This document shows positions 1 to 11,861 of a DNA stretch of 64,000 nucleotides, piece by piece. The notes beneath the pieces were generated by a model. The model was not told the origin of the DNA, searched no databases, and saw nothing but the letters and a program-made list of their open reading frames with translations. This stretch comes from Beaufortia kweichowensis (Eukaryota; Chordata; Actinopteri; Cypriniformes; Gastromyzontidae), in contig CM032809.1 in assembly GCA_019155185.1 (NCBI GenBank), positions 11,099,512 through 11,163,511 of the forward strand, given 5' to 3'. The position numbers were made by a program, and so were the translations under genes. Numbering within the stretch: position 1 is the stretch's first letter; every line of letters begins with the position of its first letter.

Positions 1-125
1 AGAAGCAATAATACCCGATAAATGGAGAAGAGAAATAGTTATTTGATTTAAATTTTCATGTGGTCATTTATGAGGAATATGGACTGTTATGGATGTGACA
101 ATTCTAAAAACAGCACTTTCAGCTT
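1..125 (+). repeat. Dispersed repeat R1, copy 1 (cut by window edge)
   Basis: This segment resembles 3888-4025 base for base over most of its length. Shared blocks include AGCAATAATACCC, AAATTTTCATGTG, CATTTATGA(A/G)GAATATGGAC and GATGTGACAATTCT. Two collinear copies 3.9 kb apart in the same orientation show an interspersed repeat rather than a local duplication. I cannot name the family, and the left boundary lies outside the window. Confidence 0.7.
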
Positions 126-1494
126 CTACTGACATCATTTTGATCTTTCCACAACATGAAATTAAGACAAATAATCAATTTTACACACGTTTTTAAAGTG
201 TAGCCTGCATTTGTAAACCCTAACCATTCAACCCTGTTACCCAAATCATTCTAGTTATGTGCCGTCTCAGCCAATGCATTCAAATCTCTACACCTGCCTG
301 CAAAGCTCACGCTTGTGTTTGTGCGCGACTTGACGGGTCATATTTACATCCAAGCCACACCCACCCCGTCAGCTCGTACCCTCCCCTGCAGGCAGCGCTT
401 CTCTCGCTGGACTGGCACTTGTAGCGGCCGTGATTAGAATGTAATGAACAGTCTAGACAGTGTTCATCTGGATTAGGTGGCTCACAGAGGTCACTTGAGC
501 CTGTGTAGTATTAGCAGAGCCGCGCTGTCCTGCCTGCCGTGCGGAGAGAATTTCGGGACGGGGCTGCAGGGTAGAAAGCAGGTCGTAGAGCCTCTAAATC
601 TTGTGGTGGATTGTGGGAGAGGGTGATTATGATGTTTGAAAGGGATGGGGGGTTACAGCTGACATTTGGACTACATTTCCCAATAGCAGAACTAAAATTG
701 ACGTCTGATGATGCAGTTCTATTCAACCTGGAAAGTCCAAATTCAAACTGGAAAGTCTGGTATTTTGTTTTTGCTGGATCAGTCGGAGAAAATCTGACTT
801 GAACACATTATTTGCATGCACCTGTGCATCCACAATGAAAACTATGTAAATGAAAAAGGCAGTATTAGTAAGACGGTGTGTCACTATTTGTTGAACGTTG
901 AATGACTAGAATAAGAATGTCCCTCCCATAAATCAATCTTCATTAAAGCAATAATGTACATAAACTGGCCTTACATACTGCGAGTATGCGGCGGCTACAA
1001 CACCTCTGGGTATCAGTTGAATAGTGGTGCCTGTGGGTCTTAAACACATCCTGAGGTGTGATGAGAATGGTAAGTGAGAGTTATCTCTGACTTACACATT
1101 TACTCACACATCTATCTGTCTGTAGTTTCAGGGCAGAGACCACTATACACTTTACTGCAGACAGAAACCAAAATACACCTGCTCCTGTCTAGACGTTACA
1201 ATGCTGTTTTTAAATCTGGAAAATCTGAAGAGCTCTGTAAAGAAGTAAGTGGTTAAAGTCAGCATGAAATGGAAGTTGTGATAGTGTTTTTTCCTTGTTT
1301 TGATGTATATCTGAGTGCAGCAGCTTCTGGACTTGATTTTTTTCTTAGAGATTTTATTGGGTGGTTGGAAGTCAATATAGTCCCGCCATCAGGCCGTGAC
1401 ATACATCATGTAGAGAAGAAATCTTGTTCTGAAGCGGATGGGGAAGTTCATGCTTTTGATTACAGATTATGAGAGCACATGAATAAAAAAAATT
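126..1494. other. Non-coding stretch with a CpG-bearing patch near 310-590
   Basis: No supported gene is present. The part at about 310-590 is richer in G+C than its surroundings and carries scattered CpGs, around the blunt motif GTAGCGGCCGTGATTAG. It shows no repeat signature that I recognise and could be a short conserved or regulatory element. The rest is ordinary AT-rich unique sequence. Short open frames at 611-802, 1074-1256 and 1269-1472 look like chance. Confidence 0.5.
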
Positions 1495-1830
1495 ACATGG
1501 CACTCTGGAATACTTGATTCTGATTGGTCAGTTGCAACATTCCAAAATATGTTATTCCCTGATAGCAACTGTTTAAATCTAAAAACACAGGGTCATCCGG
1601 CTACTGCAAGTTAACTTCAAAATAATTTACTTACAAATTAATTAGATTATAATATGAATATTATAAAATTATAATATAATATAATATTATAAAATTATAT
1701 GCCTAATTCATAACAAATATGAGATTATATTACAAAAGATTATATCAAATTACGTGTTCGTCTCATTTGAATATTGTGTCATGGCTGACAGTCATGTCTA
1801 AAGCTGAATGGAAATGTTTTTTCTCTTTAC
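1495..1830 (+). repeat. Dispersed repeat R2, copy 1
   Basis: This copy begins with CTCTGGAATACTTGATTCTG, followed by ATTGGTCAGTTGCAACATT, TTCCCTGATAGCAACTG and TACTGCAAGT. The same order of blocks recurs at 59108-59375, with a shared tail (GTCATGTxTxAAGCT...). The motif is common in cyprinid genomes. Related-looking sequence may continue to about 2015 (TCTGTCATAACAACCGG). No terminal inverted repeats or coding sequence were seen, so the element class is uncertain. Confidence 0.75.
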
Positions 1831-3629
1831 AGAAGTATTGTAATTGTTCCAAATAAGCTAAAAAATAAATTTCAAATCAATATTTTGTGTACAATAACTT
1901 ATCCATGTGAACTGGTTGGTATTGCAAAATAAATCCCTTTAGAGAGATACTGCTTCACGTCCGGGTCATGATCACTCTGTTAGGGTTTATTCTGTCATAA
2001 CAACCGGTTGTACATGATACCTTGTATCACCACAACAAATTTTAATAAACACGTTGTTATTCTATTGAAAAATAAGTATTGATTCAGTGTTGATGTTGAT
2101 GGCACGCAAGACTTTTTTCTCTAGTGCCACTAATTTTCTTACAAAATTCCATATAATACACAGCTACAAACATTGTTCTAAACACATTTAAACATTACTA
2201 TTACAAACAGCGTGGATGTCATTGTATTAGAAAACCTACTGGCCATATGCAATTATGCTAAACATACTTAACTTCGTTATTTTAACCAACTGAACCAACT
2301 AAGTGGATGTTAGGTCAGTTCCTCTCAAGGTCACACAGGTGTCCTGACAAAACAACCACAGGTGTCTGACTGCATGCTCCACTAATGTTTCGACAATTAC
2401 ATATTTGTTCAAAAACACCACATCTATTTTATTTAGATGTTGATATTTATTCTTCTAAAATGATGCCTTTATTTGTCCACATACGTTTTGGTGCCACAGT
2501 ACATTTACAGTGCGTTTTTGCTGTGACAGTTACAGGGGTGGATTCAATATGACCTTCAACCTCTCTGGCACAGGAAGAGGAAGTGACCCGTGGTGGTCGC
2601 AAAATGGGGGTCGGGCGGAAAGACAGAGACAGCGAGAGCGGCTACGCTCCCATAATAAGCAGAGATCCGGTGTTTGGTTCGACCCAGGAATATTCACTGA
2701 AGCAACATCCCAGCGAAAGACATCAGCTATTGATCAAATAATATCAGTGTCATTTGTGTTTACTCATATTGCCATTACACTCTCTACGGCTATTATGGGA
2801 GAGTAAGCAAACGTGAAAGTGAAATGCATCAAAAGCCTTTGGAATCTATGTGGAACGATGTCATGGAAAATTCTCCAGCACTGATTCTCAAGGAGATGAA
2901 TAAAATATTGTCGAATGCAGTTACATGAGAAGTGCTCAAGTGCCTTCTTCAAGTGTGACAGATCTGTGGTGACATCACAGAGAGCAAGGCGTCTGATTGG
3001 CTAAGGGTGCTCCACGGCTGGCCTGAGAGCTTTAAGAGAGTCTCCAGTCATTACGAGTTCCCGAAGTGCGCTCACTTTTTCATCAGCTTGCATCACGCAC
3101 CTACAGAGGCTCATAACTACACATGCACGCGCACATAAACTCACACGCAGAGCAGACTGTATCGCAATCTCCTTTTATCATCCCACCTCTTAACATCATT
3201 AAACTTTTAGTTAAGTTAATTAAAATGATGTTTTTCCTTTTGTGGTTCACTTTTATTTTCTCGAGATAGTTTAATGTAAAACTGCGCAACACACACACAC
3301 TCATATATTTACAATGACCGGTTTAGACACAGAACAGCACTCTATCATCATGCTCTGCCGGGATAAGGGGTGGGCACGTGGACATGCGGAGAGACGTAAA
3401 ACAATCTGAAATATTCATGCATGTGCGTTTACCTCTTAGTGTGACAGAATGTGCACGTGGACCGAGGAGTGTGTTTCCTGTGTGCGAGGCGGAGAGGAAG
3501 CAATAATATCGTGTGGCTCAGACAGGCATGGAGTGAATATGGTGTCTGAATTAGCAAGTGAATTTCACAAAACCTGTCGAGAACACATCCAGGCCATGAA
3601 ATGAAAAGAAGGAAATGATACGTATTTTG
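1831..3629. other. Non-coding stretch with candidate regulatory patches
   Basis: No gene is supported. The interval 2540-2830 is less AT-rich and looks unique; it contains AGGAAGAGGAAGTGACCCG and a purine-rich run. Near 2996 an inverted CCAAT box (GATTGGCTAAG) lies in a G+C-rich patch reaching 3080. At 3290 there is a short (CA)n run. Two CACGTGGAC motifs occur at 3375 and 3454. The remainder shows nothing recognisable. Confidence 0.5.
3375..3462. promoter_or_regulatory. Pair of CACGTG E-boxes
   Basis: The palindromic E-box CACGTG occurs at 3375-3380 and 3454-3459, each followed by GAC, 79 bp apart. CACGTG is the known site for USF, MYC/MAX and CLOCK/BMAL-type bHLH factors. The motif is short and occurs by chance, so only the repetition with matching flanks makes it notable. 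Any regulatory role is inference. Confidence 0.3.
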
Positions 3630-4030
3630 AGGAACATTAGCATTTTTGGCATTGTGTAAAATGTCTGGACATATTATGTTAATGTAAATTGAGGGAAATG
3701 TGCCTAATTACCATGAAAATGTCACATTTTCTTGACAATTTACTTAACGTAAGCTTAAATATATTTTTTTATTACCAATATATATTGAACCATCTGTTTG
3801 TCTTTTAATAAAGCCCTGTTGATACAGTCCAGACATTAAAAAATATCACTCAATATGCACAAATTATCTATCTGTAGCACAAACCTGAAGCAATAATACC
3901 CAAAAAATAGAGAAGACATGACTTTTTAAAGAACATAAAATAATTTTTTTATTTAAATTTTCATGTGTTCATTTATGAAGAATATGGACTTTTATAGATG
4001 TGACAATTCTGAAAACAGCACTTTATCTGA
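3630..4030 (+). repeat. Dispersed repeat R1, copy 2, with AT-rich lead-in
   Basis: The interval 3888-4025 aligns with 1-125 in the same orientation. The preceding 250 bp are AT-rich and may belong to the same element, but the window edge removes the part of copy 1 needed to check that. No open reading frame or terminal repeat is visible. Confidence 0.65.
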
Positions 4031-5244
4031 TTATGAAAAATTATGCTTTAAACAAAAAAAATGCTTTAAAAACGTTGAGAGAGACCTCACATGAGTATTT
4101 AAACCACCAAATATTGACTTCTGACCAATCAGTATGATGAAAACCTAAGTTTAAAAACTTTATTTTCTCATGGTAGGGTTGACATTAAAATTGCCCATAT
4201 ATGACAATATATGATACAAAAAATGAGATGTCACCTAAACATGTCTTCAGGATACTCCACCCATATTCATGCTTGTATATTAAAAGCAATTTTGCTCATT
4301 TGGGTGAACAGCTCTGTCACTTTACGTGCATCCTAAAATAAGACCTCATCATATGAATTAAACATGAGACCAGCAGGATTTGCTGCTCCGTCTCTGATTG
4401 GCCCCAGTAGATTGGCTAAGGATTGGTTATTTACAGTTGGCTCCCAGGACAGGGTCTCGCTTAGATTCATTCGCAGAAAGGCATGATGGGGGTCCAGAGA
4501 CTGTAGACTCAACTTGTGTGTTCCTTCCCAGAACGGCTGCCATTCACATCGGCCACATTCCGTTCATCTGACTGCACCCATTCAGTCTCCAAATCATAGT
4601 CAGCTTCCTGTCCACACAATATGGAGGAGATGAGACCAGGACCGGTTCATTTGGCACTCCCCAACATTATTTGCATGACACGCAGACAAGCTTAAAAACA
4701 GCTGTCAGTCATTTGTACGCTCCTATTGTAACCATGACCCATTTTCATCCTATCCTATCCTATCCCATAATCTAATGCTTTGAACCCTTGCGAGTCACGG
4801 TCATCCCCCTCCCCCCGAACTCATCACAAAAGGTAACTGTAGGCAACAGCGACTGCACTGGTTGCTATGTGTGGATGCCATGGCAACCAGCATGGATTCC
4901 ATAAGGGGCTCACGTATCCAACGGCTGTAATGGATTGAACTTTGGGGGGCTGAGGGGAGAATCGTGTATTGAGAGATAGTTTTAATCATCTCTGTTTGCG
5001 AAGAGATGACGCGGGGCAGTTCGGGGCGGGTCCATGGGCTGTGCTCCAGCGGGTCAGAGGGAAATGGCAGCTATTTTCAGTTTGGTGGAGACTTACGTCA
5101 TAGATGCTCACAAAAGCCAATATCACAATTTACAATTGGTCAATTAGCTCACGCATGAGCTGTTATGTCCATTTAGTGAGGTGCGAGGCCACGAGATGGT
5201 TCATGCAATATGTCTGACTTTCCAAATAGGAGTACTGCTGCAGT
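4031..5244. other. Non-coding stretch, mixed
   Basis: No gene is seen. It carries three inverted CCAAT boxes at 4397-4426, a short TATCC pentamer run near 4745-4765, a C-rich run at 4804-4816 and an RFX X-box-like motif at 4874. The G+C-richer parts at 4390-4640 and 5000-5060 look unique. Confidence 0.5.
4397..4426 (-). promoter_or_regulatory. Cluster of three inverted CCAAT boxes
   Basis: ATTGG, the reverse complement of CCAAT, occurs at 4397, 4411 and 4422, at spacings of 14 and 11 bp. Clustered CCAAT boxes are typical of NF-Y-bound promoters and of some retroelement LTRs. No TATA box, CpG island or transcript evidence accompanies them, so promoter activity is unproven. Confidence 0.3.
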
Positions 5245-5531
5245 TTAAAGGGCTAGTTCACAAAAATAATAATTATTTTATTATTTACTCACCCTCATGT
5301 CATGTCAAACCTGTATGACACAAAAGATATTTTGCAAAACGCTGGTCCTGGCACCTATTCACATTCATGGACACAAGATACAATGCAAGTGAATGGGTGC
5401 CGGTAACCAGCGTTTTGCAAAATATCTTCTTTTGTGTTCCACAACAGAAAGAATCATATACAGGGTTTGATTGACATAAAGGTGAAAAAATTAGGACATC
5501 ATTTTTATTTTTAAGTGAACTATCCCTTTAA
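5245..5531. mobile_element. Foldback MITE (cyprinid 'AGTTCAC' family), complete copy
   Basis: A 287-bp palindromic non-autonomous DNA transposon. The left end TTAAAGGGCTAGTTCAC and the right end GTGAACTATCCCTTTAA are inverted repeats with one mismatch over 17 bp. Internally, AAATATCTTxTTTTGTG on one arm pairs with CACAAAAGATATTTTGC on the other, and the loop region is centred on ATGGACACAAGATAC. The element has no coding capacity. It resembles the Angel-type short inverted-repeat elements described from zebrafish; that name is from memory and not confirmed here. A second copy lies at 16832. Confidence 0.9.
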
Positions 5532-6689
5532 TTCGGCTGTGAACGTGTGTATTTCAGTAATAGACATTTTTGTATATTGGTACAACAATATTGACACTGT
5601 GTTGGGTCACCACTTGACATCTAATGTAAAATCTGTGTCTTGAAGCATAACCTGTTGAGAAGCACTGCCTTACAGAAATCTGCTGTATCTGTGTCTATAG
5701 AAATGGGCCCCAGAAAGGTTCCACTGGGTTGTAAAGGCCTTCTGCCAGACTAGCAGAACGGAAGAATGAAGCAAACCGCTGTTTAAACAATCAGCACAGA
5801 GAGACAGGAACATAGCTGATAAACAGCACCAATGACAGAAAGATACTTAACCACAAATATATTCAGTAAACAGGCCAGATAGACAAACAAACAAACAATG
5901 AAAGCAGTGGGTCACATACCAGAGATAGAAAGTGACCATGAGCAGGATTGAGAGATGAAGAGGTCGACATGACAGTGTGACTGCAGGAGGTCTGTCATCC
6001 TCCCAGCATTCCTAAAGAGATACTTGGCAGAGCGTGTGGGAGGACACAGATGAGATCTTCTTCCTGTGTGGAAAATGGCAGTGAAAGATGCTGGTAAAAA
6101 GTCACATACAAACTCACCAACACATCATAAATCCAGTGAGACATGAATGTATCACGATCAAAAAAATGACCAGTCATACAAAGTTTCTCCTTTTATTTCT
6201 CAGTTCTTGAGGAAACAAACTATGTTCTGCTTTTTAATGGACACAACAATCAATATGCAGAATAATCTTTATGGAGATCTGTCAGCAGAAGTTGGGTGTA
6301 TTTACACTACTATCAATGAATATGCTTTGACTACACGCTAGTGATTTAACACCATTTATCTATTTCATTTTTATTTATTTATATACACCATTTAACTTTT
6401 TAAACAAAATGTATTTACATATACATGATTTTACACTAATGTCAGTGTCATCCATTCCAAAAACATTTTTGCTAAATAAACTAGGTTTTGTAAGGAAAAT
6501 ACTAATATTTAAAAGATTAGGAGCATTGAAGTCGTCATAGCCAAAAAAATGACAAAAACTAGTAATGTGTGTTTATTGCGGTAAATATGATAAGAAACTG
6601 AATAAATACTAAAATTATATATAAATACTGAATAAATACAGGTTTATATTAACACTATGTTTTATTAATATGCATACAAATACTACATG
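5532..6689. other. AT-rich non-coding stretch
   Basis: No gene or clear repeat is visible. The interval 5690-6120 is ordinary unique-looking sequence with several AAACAAACAAACAA-type tracts. From 6330 the sequence becomes very AT-rich (TTTATTTATTTATATA, AATAAATACT repeats) and merges into the repeat at 6690. Confidence 0.45.
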
Positions 6690-6850
6690 TTGGCTTCCTA
6701 AACATTGATTTCAATCTTTGACATGGTCTTTCTCAGTCCATACTACAGATTTCAAGGTTATATTTTCACAGAATGTTCTTTATATTATGTAGAGTAAAAT
6801 GATTTTATGTAAAAAAAAAAAAAAACAGTAACAGCGGGTTTTTACAGACT
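6690..6850 (+). repeat. Fragment of dispersed repeat R3 with poly(A) run
   Basis: GATTTCAATCTTTGACATG, followed by CTTxCTCAG, is shared with 41130-41160 in the same orientation. A pure A run of 15 occurs at 6811-6825. The poly(A) run may be coincidental, because the sequence after it (AGCGGGTTTTTACAGACTGG) is not obviously a target-site duplication. The family is not identified. Confidence 0.45.
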
Positions 6851-8110
6851 GGGTCACATATGTTTGCATAATAATTGAAGCTATATATAGAACATTTAGA
6901 CATCCTTTCAGTTTAGTATTGCTTTTAGTTATTTAGTTCATCAGTTCGTGTGATTCTATTTCTGTTACCACCAGATGTTTAGTTTTAGAACAATAAAATC
7001 AACAGAAAAAAAGTTCCTCTTCCTCTTTTAAATCACCCCAAATTTTTGGCTTTAAGATGGAACTGTGTCTGCTTTTGTCTCTGTCTATCCATCCCTCCCC
7101 CGTCCTCTTTCACTTCTCTCTTCAGAGGAATGTATGGAAAAGAGGCAGAATGCCTAGCTTTCAATGCCAAATCATTTGATGACTCCGTCCCGTCCGTTTT
7201 AGGGTTACTGGCGGGGACTGTGTTCTCCCAAAACAGCCAGATAAGTTACCAACTGCGGAGAGCCATTACCAAGCGTTTAAATTACTGGTGGACAAAAACT
7301 GTTTTACATATATGGATATTAAATTGTTAGAAACACATATTGAAATTTAGATTATATTTTGAGAACAGCAACAAATAAAAATCAGATAACAGGAAAGTTA
7401 GAAATGAAGACATAGCAGATGTGAATGGCAATGTATTGGCATCATATAAAGCTAAATCACTCTCTGAGGCTCTTAAACAGAACAACATCATCTTAAGATT
7501 CTTTGCTATGGACAAACAGAAGAAAAAAAGCTTGAATTTCTCTCTTAGCCAAGTTGGTACAGCATTACCCGCTGTAATCCACCTAAAGGTTGTTACTGCC
7601 AAGATGGACGCTTTAAATAATACCACCCCATGCCCAACAAGTAGGTCTGTCTGGGATTACGCAAAAATTCCCCACAGAATAAGGGTTCTTTCTGAATTCA
7701 TAAATGACCAGCTTTTGGTTGATCAAAATCCCCTGGTGATCTGCCCCGTGGTCGCAAAGTCCACAGACGTTAGGCCTCAGGCAGCTAAATATAAATCAAA
7801 AATCTCCTGGACTGAAGGGAATTATATAACCATTATTACGGTCAAAAAATCTAACAACACGAAGCGTACTGACCCACATGAGGTACTAGCTTGGAAAAAA
7901 TGAAATTCGTTCGGTAATATGACACAAAATGTGGCATGCGCTTTCAGGCTGATATGATTTCAGGCGTTCTGTAGGAGGAAAAAGAAGGATGAGAAGAGAA
8001 ACGGGGATTGTATTCAAACACATCCACTTCCTGTGGGACTGAAAATGCCATTTGGTGTGGAAGCCAGCTGTCATGGTAAAGCTCCACTGGGCATGAATGA
8101 GAAACGACGC
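6851..8110. other. Non-coding stretch containing a 160-codon open frame of doubtful meaning
   Basis: The frame 7421-7903 (+) is the longest open frame here not built from a microsatellite. Its product shows no domain, signal peptide or transmembrane segment that I recognise. It starts mid-sequence without a strong Kozak context. The frame is AT-rich like its flanks. In about 64 kb of AT-rich DNA roughly one frame of this length is expected by chance, so I do not call it a gene. Nothing else stands out. Confidence 0.4.
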
Positions 8111-8138
8111 TCTCTCTCTCTCTCTCTCTCTCTCTCTA
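8111..8138. repeat. (CT)n microsatellite, about 14 units
   Basis: A pure dinucleotide CT run leads into a further pyrimidine-rich stretch to about 8240. Short Leu-Ser open frames across it are artefacts of the repeat. Confidence 0.95.
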
Positions 8139-9149
8139 AATTTCTCCTTCTCGCCCGCGTTCCTACTGACCTCTTGCCTTCTTTTCTCTCTCTATTTTCT
8201 TTTCTCTTTCCTTCTATATTTTCTCTCTCCGTCCACCCTTGGCTATCCTACAGCCCCCTATAATTTAGCTTGTTTTCTGTCCGTTTCTCCAGTTGTTTCC
8301 AGCCCGTCTCCAGTTCTCTGGGTTGGGGAGGGTCACCGACTCTGTTTATCCTACTTAAACTTTCATTTCCCCAAAGAATCTTTGTGGCACACACACGCAC
8401 GTATGCAAATACACACATGCACACACTCTCGCACGGCAGGATGAACTTTTGTCATGCACAAAACACTGAATAATCACTAAATGAGAGAAAGTCTTGTGAA
8501 CTGCTGGGGTCAACAGCTTTTATCCTGCAACGTTTTAAAGGAGGGCAAGACATGGCTTATAGACTGGAAAAAAGTTATAGACTGGAAAAAAACGTTTTTT
8601 TTTTTACAGTAAATACAAAAAAAGCATCCAAAACGTGACCATAATCCACTGCCAAACAAATGCAATAGTGTTTTGAGTGATTTTAACCCAGATTTATCCA
8701 TTTTCAACCATCTAAATCAGAACATTTCAACAAGCTTTGGCATGTGAGGTATAATGCCTGTAGCACAAATGATGCGGAACGTGTTACACACCAAAGATTA
8801 ACACTCAGGGATTCATTCAGTGTGAGTAACAGTAATAGTCACACTACTATCAGTAATAAATTCGCTCTTTCTGAAAGCTGAGAGTAAAGGGTGAAGAGCA
8901 GTGATTTAATGTAACTTTACTCTCTCAGCTTCTGTGAGCCTCTGGGTATCTTCTTCTAAACCTGCGACAGCTGTCTTCTCTCTCCCATATGCCACTTAAA
9001 TATAATGCATGCTGCTGCGTGTCCATCTCTCTCCTGTCCAGGTCATGATGTCATTGTCACAACCACTCACACACATGTATTTTAAATCAAGTGTAAATTG
9101 TAAATCAGTTTAATACGCAGAGGTGAAAGTAAGTTCCTCATTTTTAGAA
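8139..9149. other. Non-coding stretch with small local repeats
   Basis: Pyrimidine-rich to 8240, then CA-rich at 8385-8430. At 8562-8600 the segment TTATAGACTGGAAAAAA is tandemly duplicated. At 8877-8930 AGCTGAGAGTAAAG faces CTTTACTCTCTCAGCT, forming an imperfect hairpin with a loop of about 25 nt. No gene or known RNA is supported. Confidence 0.5.
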
Positions 9150-9480
9150 ATGGGTTATAAAACACTTCGTTTCAGTCCTTGATTGTGATTGGTCAATAGC
9201 TGTGCTTTATTCATGATAAATCACAGCTCTGAGCGCTTCACCTAATGATTCTGTGTATCACTGCAACATAAACATATATCACAGTCATCCAGGAACAATT
9301 TTTCCAGCGGAAGGAAGACTTTTAGTGACTTTACTTTATGACAGTTGCATTGAAACACATTTTCATGCTTTAATAAAGCCGTTCGTATCGATGCCCTTCA
9401 GTTGGGAATTATTCCTGATAAAGCACGGCTCCTCGTACCTAACTGCTTACTTACATTCTTCTATACTGTTAAAGATCAAA
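9150..9480 (+). repeat. Dispersed repeat R4, longer copy
   Basis: It opens with GGTTATAAAACACTTCG, then CAGTCCTTGATTGTGATTGG and TCAATAGC, and ends with GATAAAGCACGGCTCCTCG and TACCTAACTGCTTAC. A shortened copy with the same beginning and end lies at 30545-30650. The motifs are familiar from cyprinid genomes, though I cannot give a confirmed family name. The open frame at 9253-9567 runs through it and is not a gene. Confidence 0.7.
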
Positions 9481-10170
9481 CTGTCTCATCAAAATCAAAT
9501 CAGAGCAAATAAAAGTTATTTATATCTACATAAGGGTAGACCACCCTTAAGGTCTGGGCCATGTTAAGATCACATGACTTCATCATGACTGCATTCATAT
9601 CTTCGGGCATTTAAATCTAACACCACTGTCATATCGCCCAAAGAAACTGGCGCAACATCACTTCTGTATCTTTAAATAGCTCCGATATTGAATTTACCTG
9701 TATGGCAGTGTGTGTTATGTGATACAGAGGTCTGGCTGCACTGAATGAATGAAAGCAGATGACGATATCAGTTATTTGGGCTGGAGGGCTTTTTCTCTCA
9801 GAGTAATCAGATCTTTAGATTGCACTCATAAAGCACACACAAACACATGCACAGAGCACTTCACACACAGTGAGTCTTGTCAACACGTCAACCCCAACAT
9901 CACAACTTACCTCTGTGGAAGAAAGAATAGATGGAAGGAAGGACAGAAGGGTGCTCATCTGTCACTCGTAAAACCAGAGATGCTACACTCTTTAAAAAAG
10001 TGTGCGTGTGTGTGTGTGTGTGTGTACATAAGTGTCACAAATGCTAGAAGCAGAAATCCTACCACCTGCTCAACAGGCTATTAGGTCAAAGTCGCAGTAA
10101 ATCAATGTTTGCTTCCTGCCCGTCAGTGGCTTTTCAACAGATCTGAACCACATCGAACCCCAAATATTCA
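9481..10170. other. Non-coding stretch with a short (GT)n run
   Basis: A GT microsatellite of about 10 units occupies 10003-10024, and CA-rich sequence lies near 9835-9870. The rest is unique-looking and AT-rich, without a supported gene. Confidence 0.5.
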
Positions 10171-10392
10171 TACACTGTAAACAATTCGCTGCTGCCTTAG
10201 ATTTTAAAGTCCAGTCAACTTTAAAACAGTTTTTACATTATTTCAACTAATTACAAGTCATTATAACTCATCAAATGAGGTTACACAATTTCTTGAAATG
10301 ACTTGTAATTATAGTCGAAATAATGAAATGACTTATAAAGCCAAGTTGACTGGACTTTAAAACTTAAGGCAGCAACAATTTTTTACAGTGTA
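10171..10392. mobile_element. MITE with CACTGTAAA ends, complete
   Basis: An almost perfectly palindromic element of about 220 bp. The left arm CACTGTAAACAATT, then GCTGCCTTAG and TAAAGTCCAGTCAACTT, is mirrored by AAGTTGACTGGACTTTA, CTTAAGGCAGC and TTTTTTACAGTG on the right. TA flanks both ends (10171-10172 and 10391-10392), consistent with a TA target duplication as made by Tc1/mariner-type transposases. It has no coding capacity. The superfamily is inferred from the TA flanks only. Confidence 0.85.
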
Positions 10393-11557
10393 TAACAACT
10401 TATTACAGCAAAACAATTTTCACACCGTTTGTGTTATGAAGTAAATGATACTTATCAATGAGAAAAAGATGATGGGATAAAGATTCATAAAACGTAAAAC
10501 TTCTTATGTTACAAGCAAGTGCCCTACGCATCGCACCACAGAAAAAGAAATGTTTTAACAATAACAAAATTACACACAGTATCATTAAATAAAAGCAACA
10601 TATTTGGGTTTGATAATGCCTATGGCTACCAATTAAAGTATAGTACTCCTATATCCGTTAAACATAGTTTACAATCCTTAAAAACGGTTCCACTGATTTT
10701 TTTTGCTATTCGTGTTTAAGCGACCTAAAAACAGATTCAGTATAAACCTACGGTCCAAAACTGGGTTTGTATCATAAGCACTATTGTCTGCGCATTGTTT
10801 CATGCGCTAAAGTTGATTTGTTTGGGTCCATTGGTGCATTGTAATGGTGAAAGGGAGGACGGTTGCCGAAATGTGTTTACTGCCTGGTGAATGAACGGCA
10901 TGCGCCTCATGCGTGTCATGTGTTGTTGGTCTTACACAAACAAGCACTCTTTCACACTACACAAACATGTGCATACATACACATATCATTAGCCTGCGTG
11001 TGTGTCACATCTACGGTCATTGAACCTTTACTGGCCTCACGTACACACTGATAATCAACCCTTGTATTATAATTGACTGACACGTCACACAAACATTTCA
11101 GTCTGTCTATAGGCATTATAAATATTCTATCCGACTCTATATTCTGACTTAATCAGCAGCGCTTAAAGATGTAAAAGGACTACAAAACACACTTGTGATT
11201 GTACATTATATATTACCATGTCAAGGTGCTACGTTGCCTGGCAACTGCAAACAACCTACAATTAGTGAACTGTATAAAATAGATAGTTCCGGTACTTGAT
11301 GCTACTATTTATACGACTTGTATCTTTGTGCAGCACCCATAGCTGATCATTATATGTATGTTGCATAGCAACATATCTGTTTCAGTCTCACTAACATGGA
11401 GATTTTTCTGGCATATTGCTTTATTAAATACCCCATGTAATGGCTTGATTGAGGCATTTCCTTTTGAAACAGGAAGTTTGGGTGGGACATATAGAAGGGC
11501 TTGTTTTAAATATTTTTTTAAATGAGACGGTTGTTAAAATACAGTACAATAAGCAGA
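10393..11557. other. Non-coding stretch with RFX-like palindromes
   Basis: No gene is supported. GTTGCCTGGCAAC at 11233-11245 and GTTGCATAGCAAC at 11360-11372 are short perfect or near-perfect palindromes of the X-box type. CA-rich sequence occupies 10935-10985. The interval 10790-10930 has modest CpG content but no recognisable element. Confidence 0.45.
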
Positions 11558-11861
11558 TAACACTTACAATAAGTTTTATTTGTTAATGTCAGTTAATGCA
11601 TTATTTAACATGACCTAACAATAAAAAATACTTCTACAGCATTTAATAATTTCCTAGTTCATGTTAATTTGAACATTTACTAATAGATTTTTTAAAAGTT
11701 AAAAAGTTGTAACATTAGGTAATGCACAGTAAACTAACACGAACAATTGTATTGACATTAACATTAACAAGGAATAATAAATGCTGATGAGCTGTATTGC
11801 TATTTTATTAGTTGATATTAACTAATGCTGTTAACAAATACAACCTTATTGTAAAGTGTTA
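11558..11861. mobile_element. MITE of the TAACACTTTACAATAAGG family, complete
   Basis: The left end TAACACTTACAATAAG and the right end CTTATTGTAAAGTGTTA are terminal inverted repeats with one base deleted on the left. Internal GTTAATGTCAGTTAATGCAT, AGTTCATGTTAATTT and AACATTAACAAGG match the pattern of a very common zebrafish/cyprinid MITE. No transposase is encoded. A half-length copy lies at 58943-59107. Confidence 0.9.

Noticed and set aside
2676..2685. GGTTCGACCC, a perfect match to a tRNA B box
   Set aside because: No A box at the required distance upstream and no acceptor stem, so neither a tRNA nor a clear SINE is supported.
8877..8930. Hairpin as a possible microRNA precursor
   Set aside because: The stem is only about 14 bp with a 2-nt bulge and a loop of about 25 nt, too short for a typical precursor.
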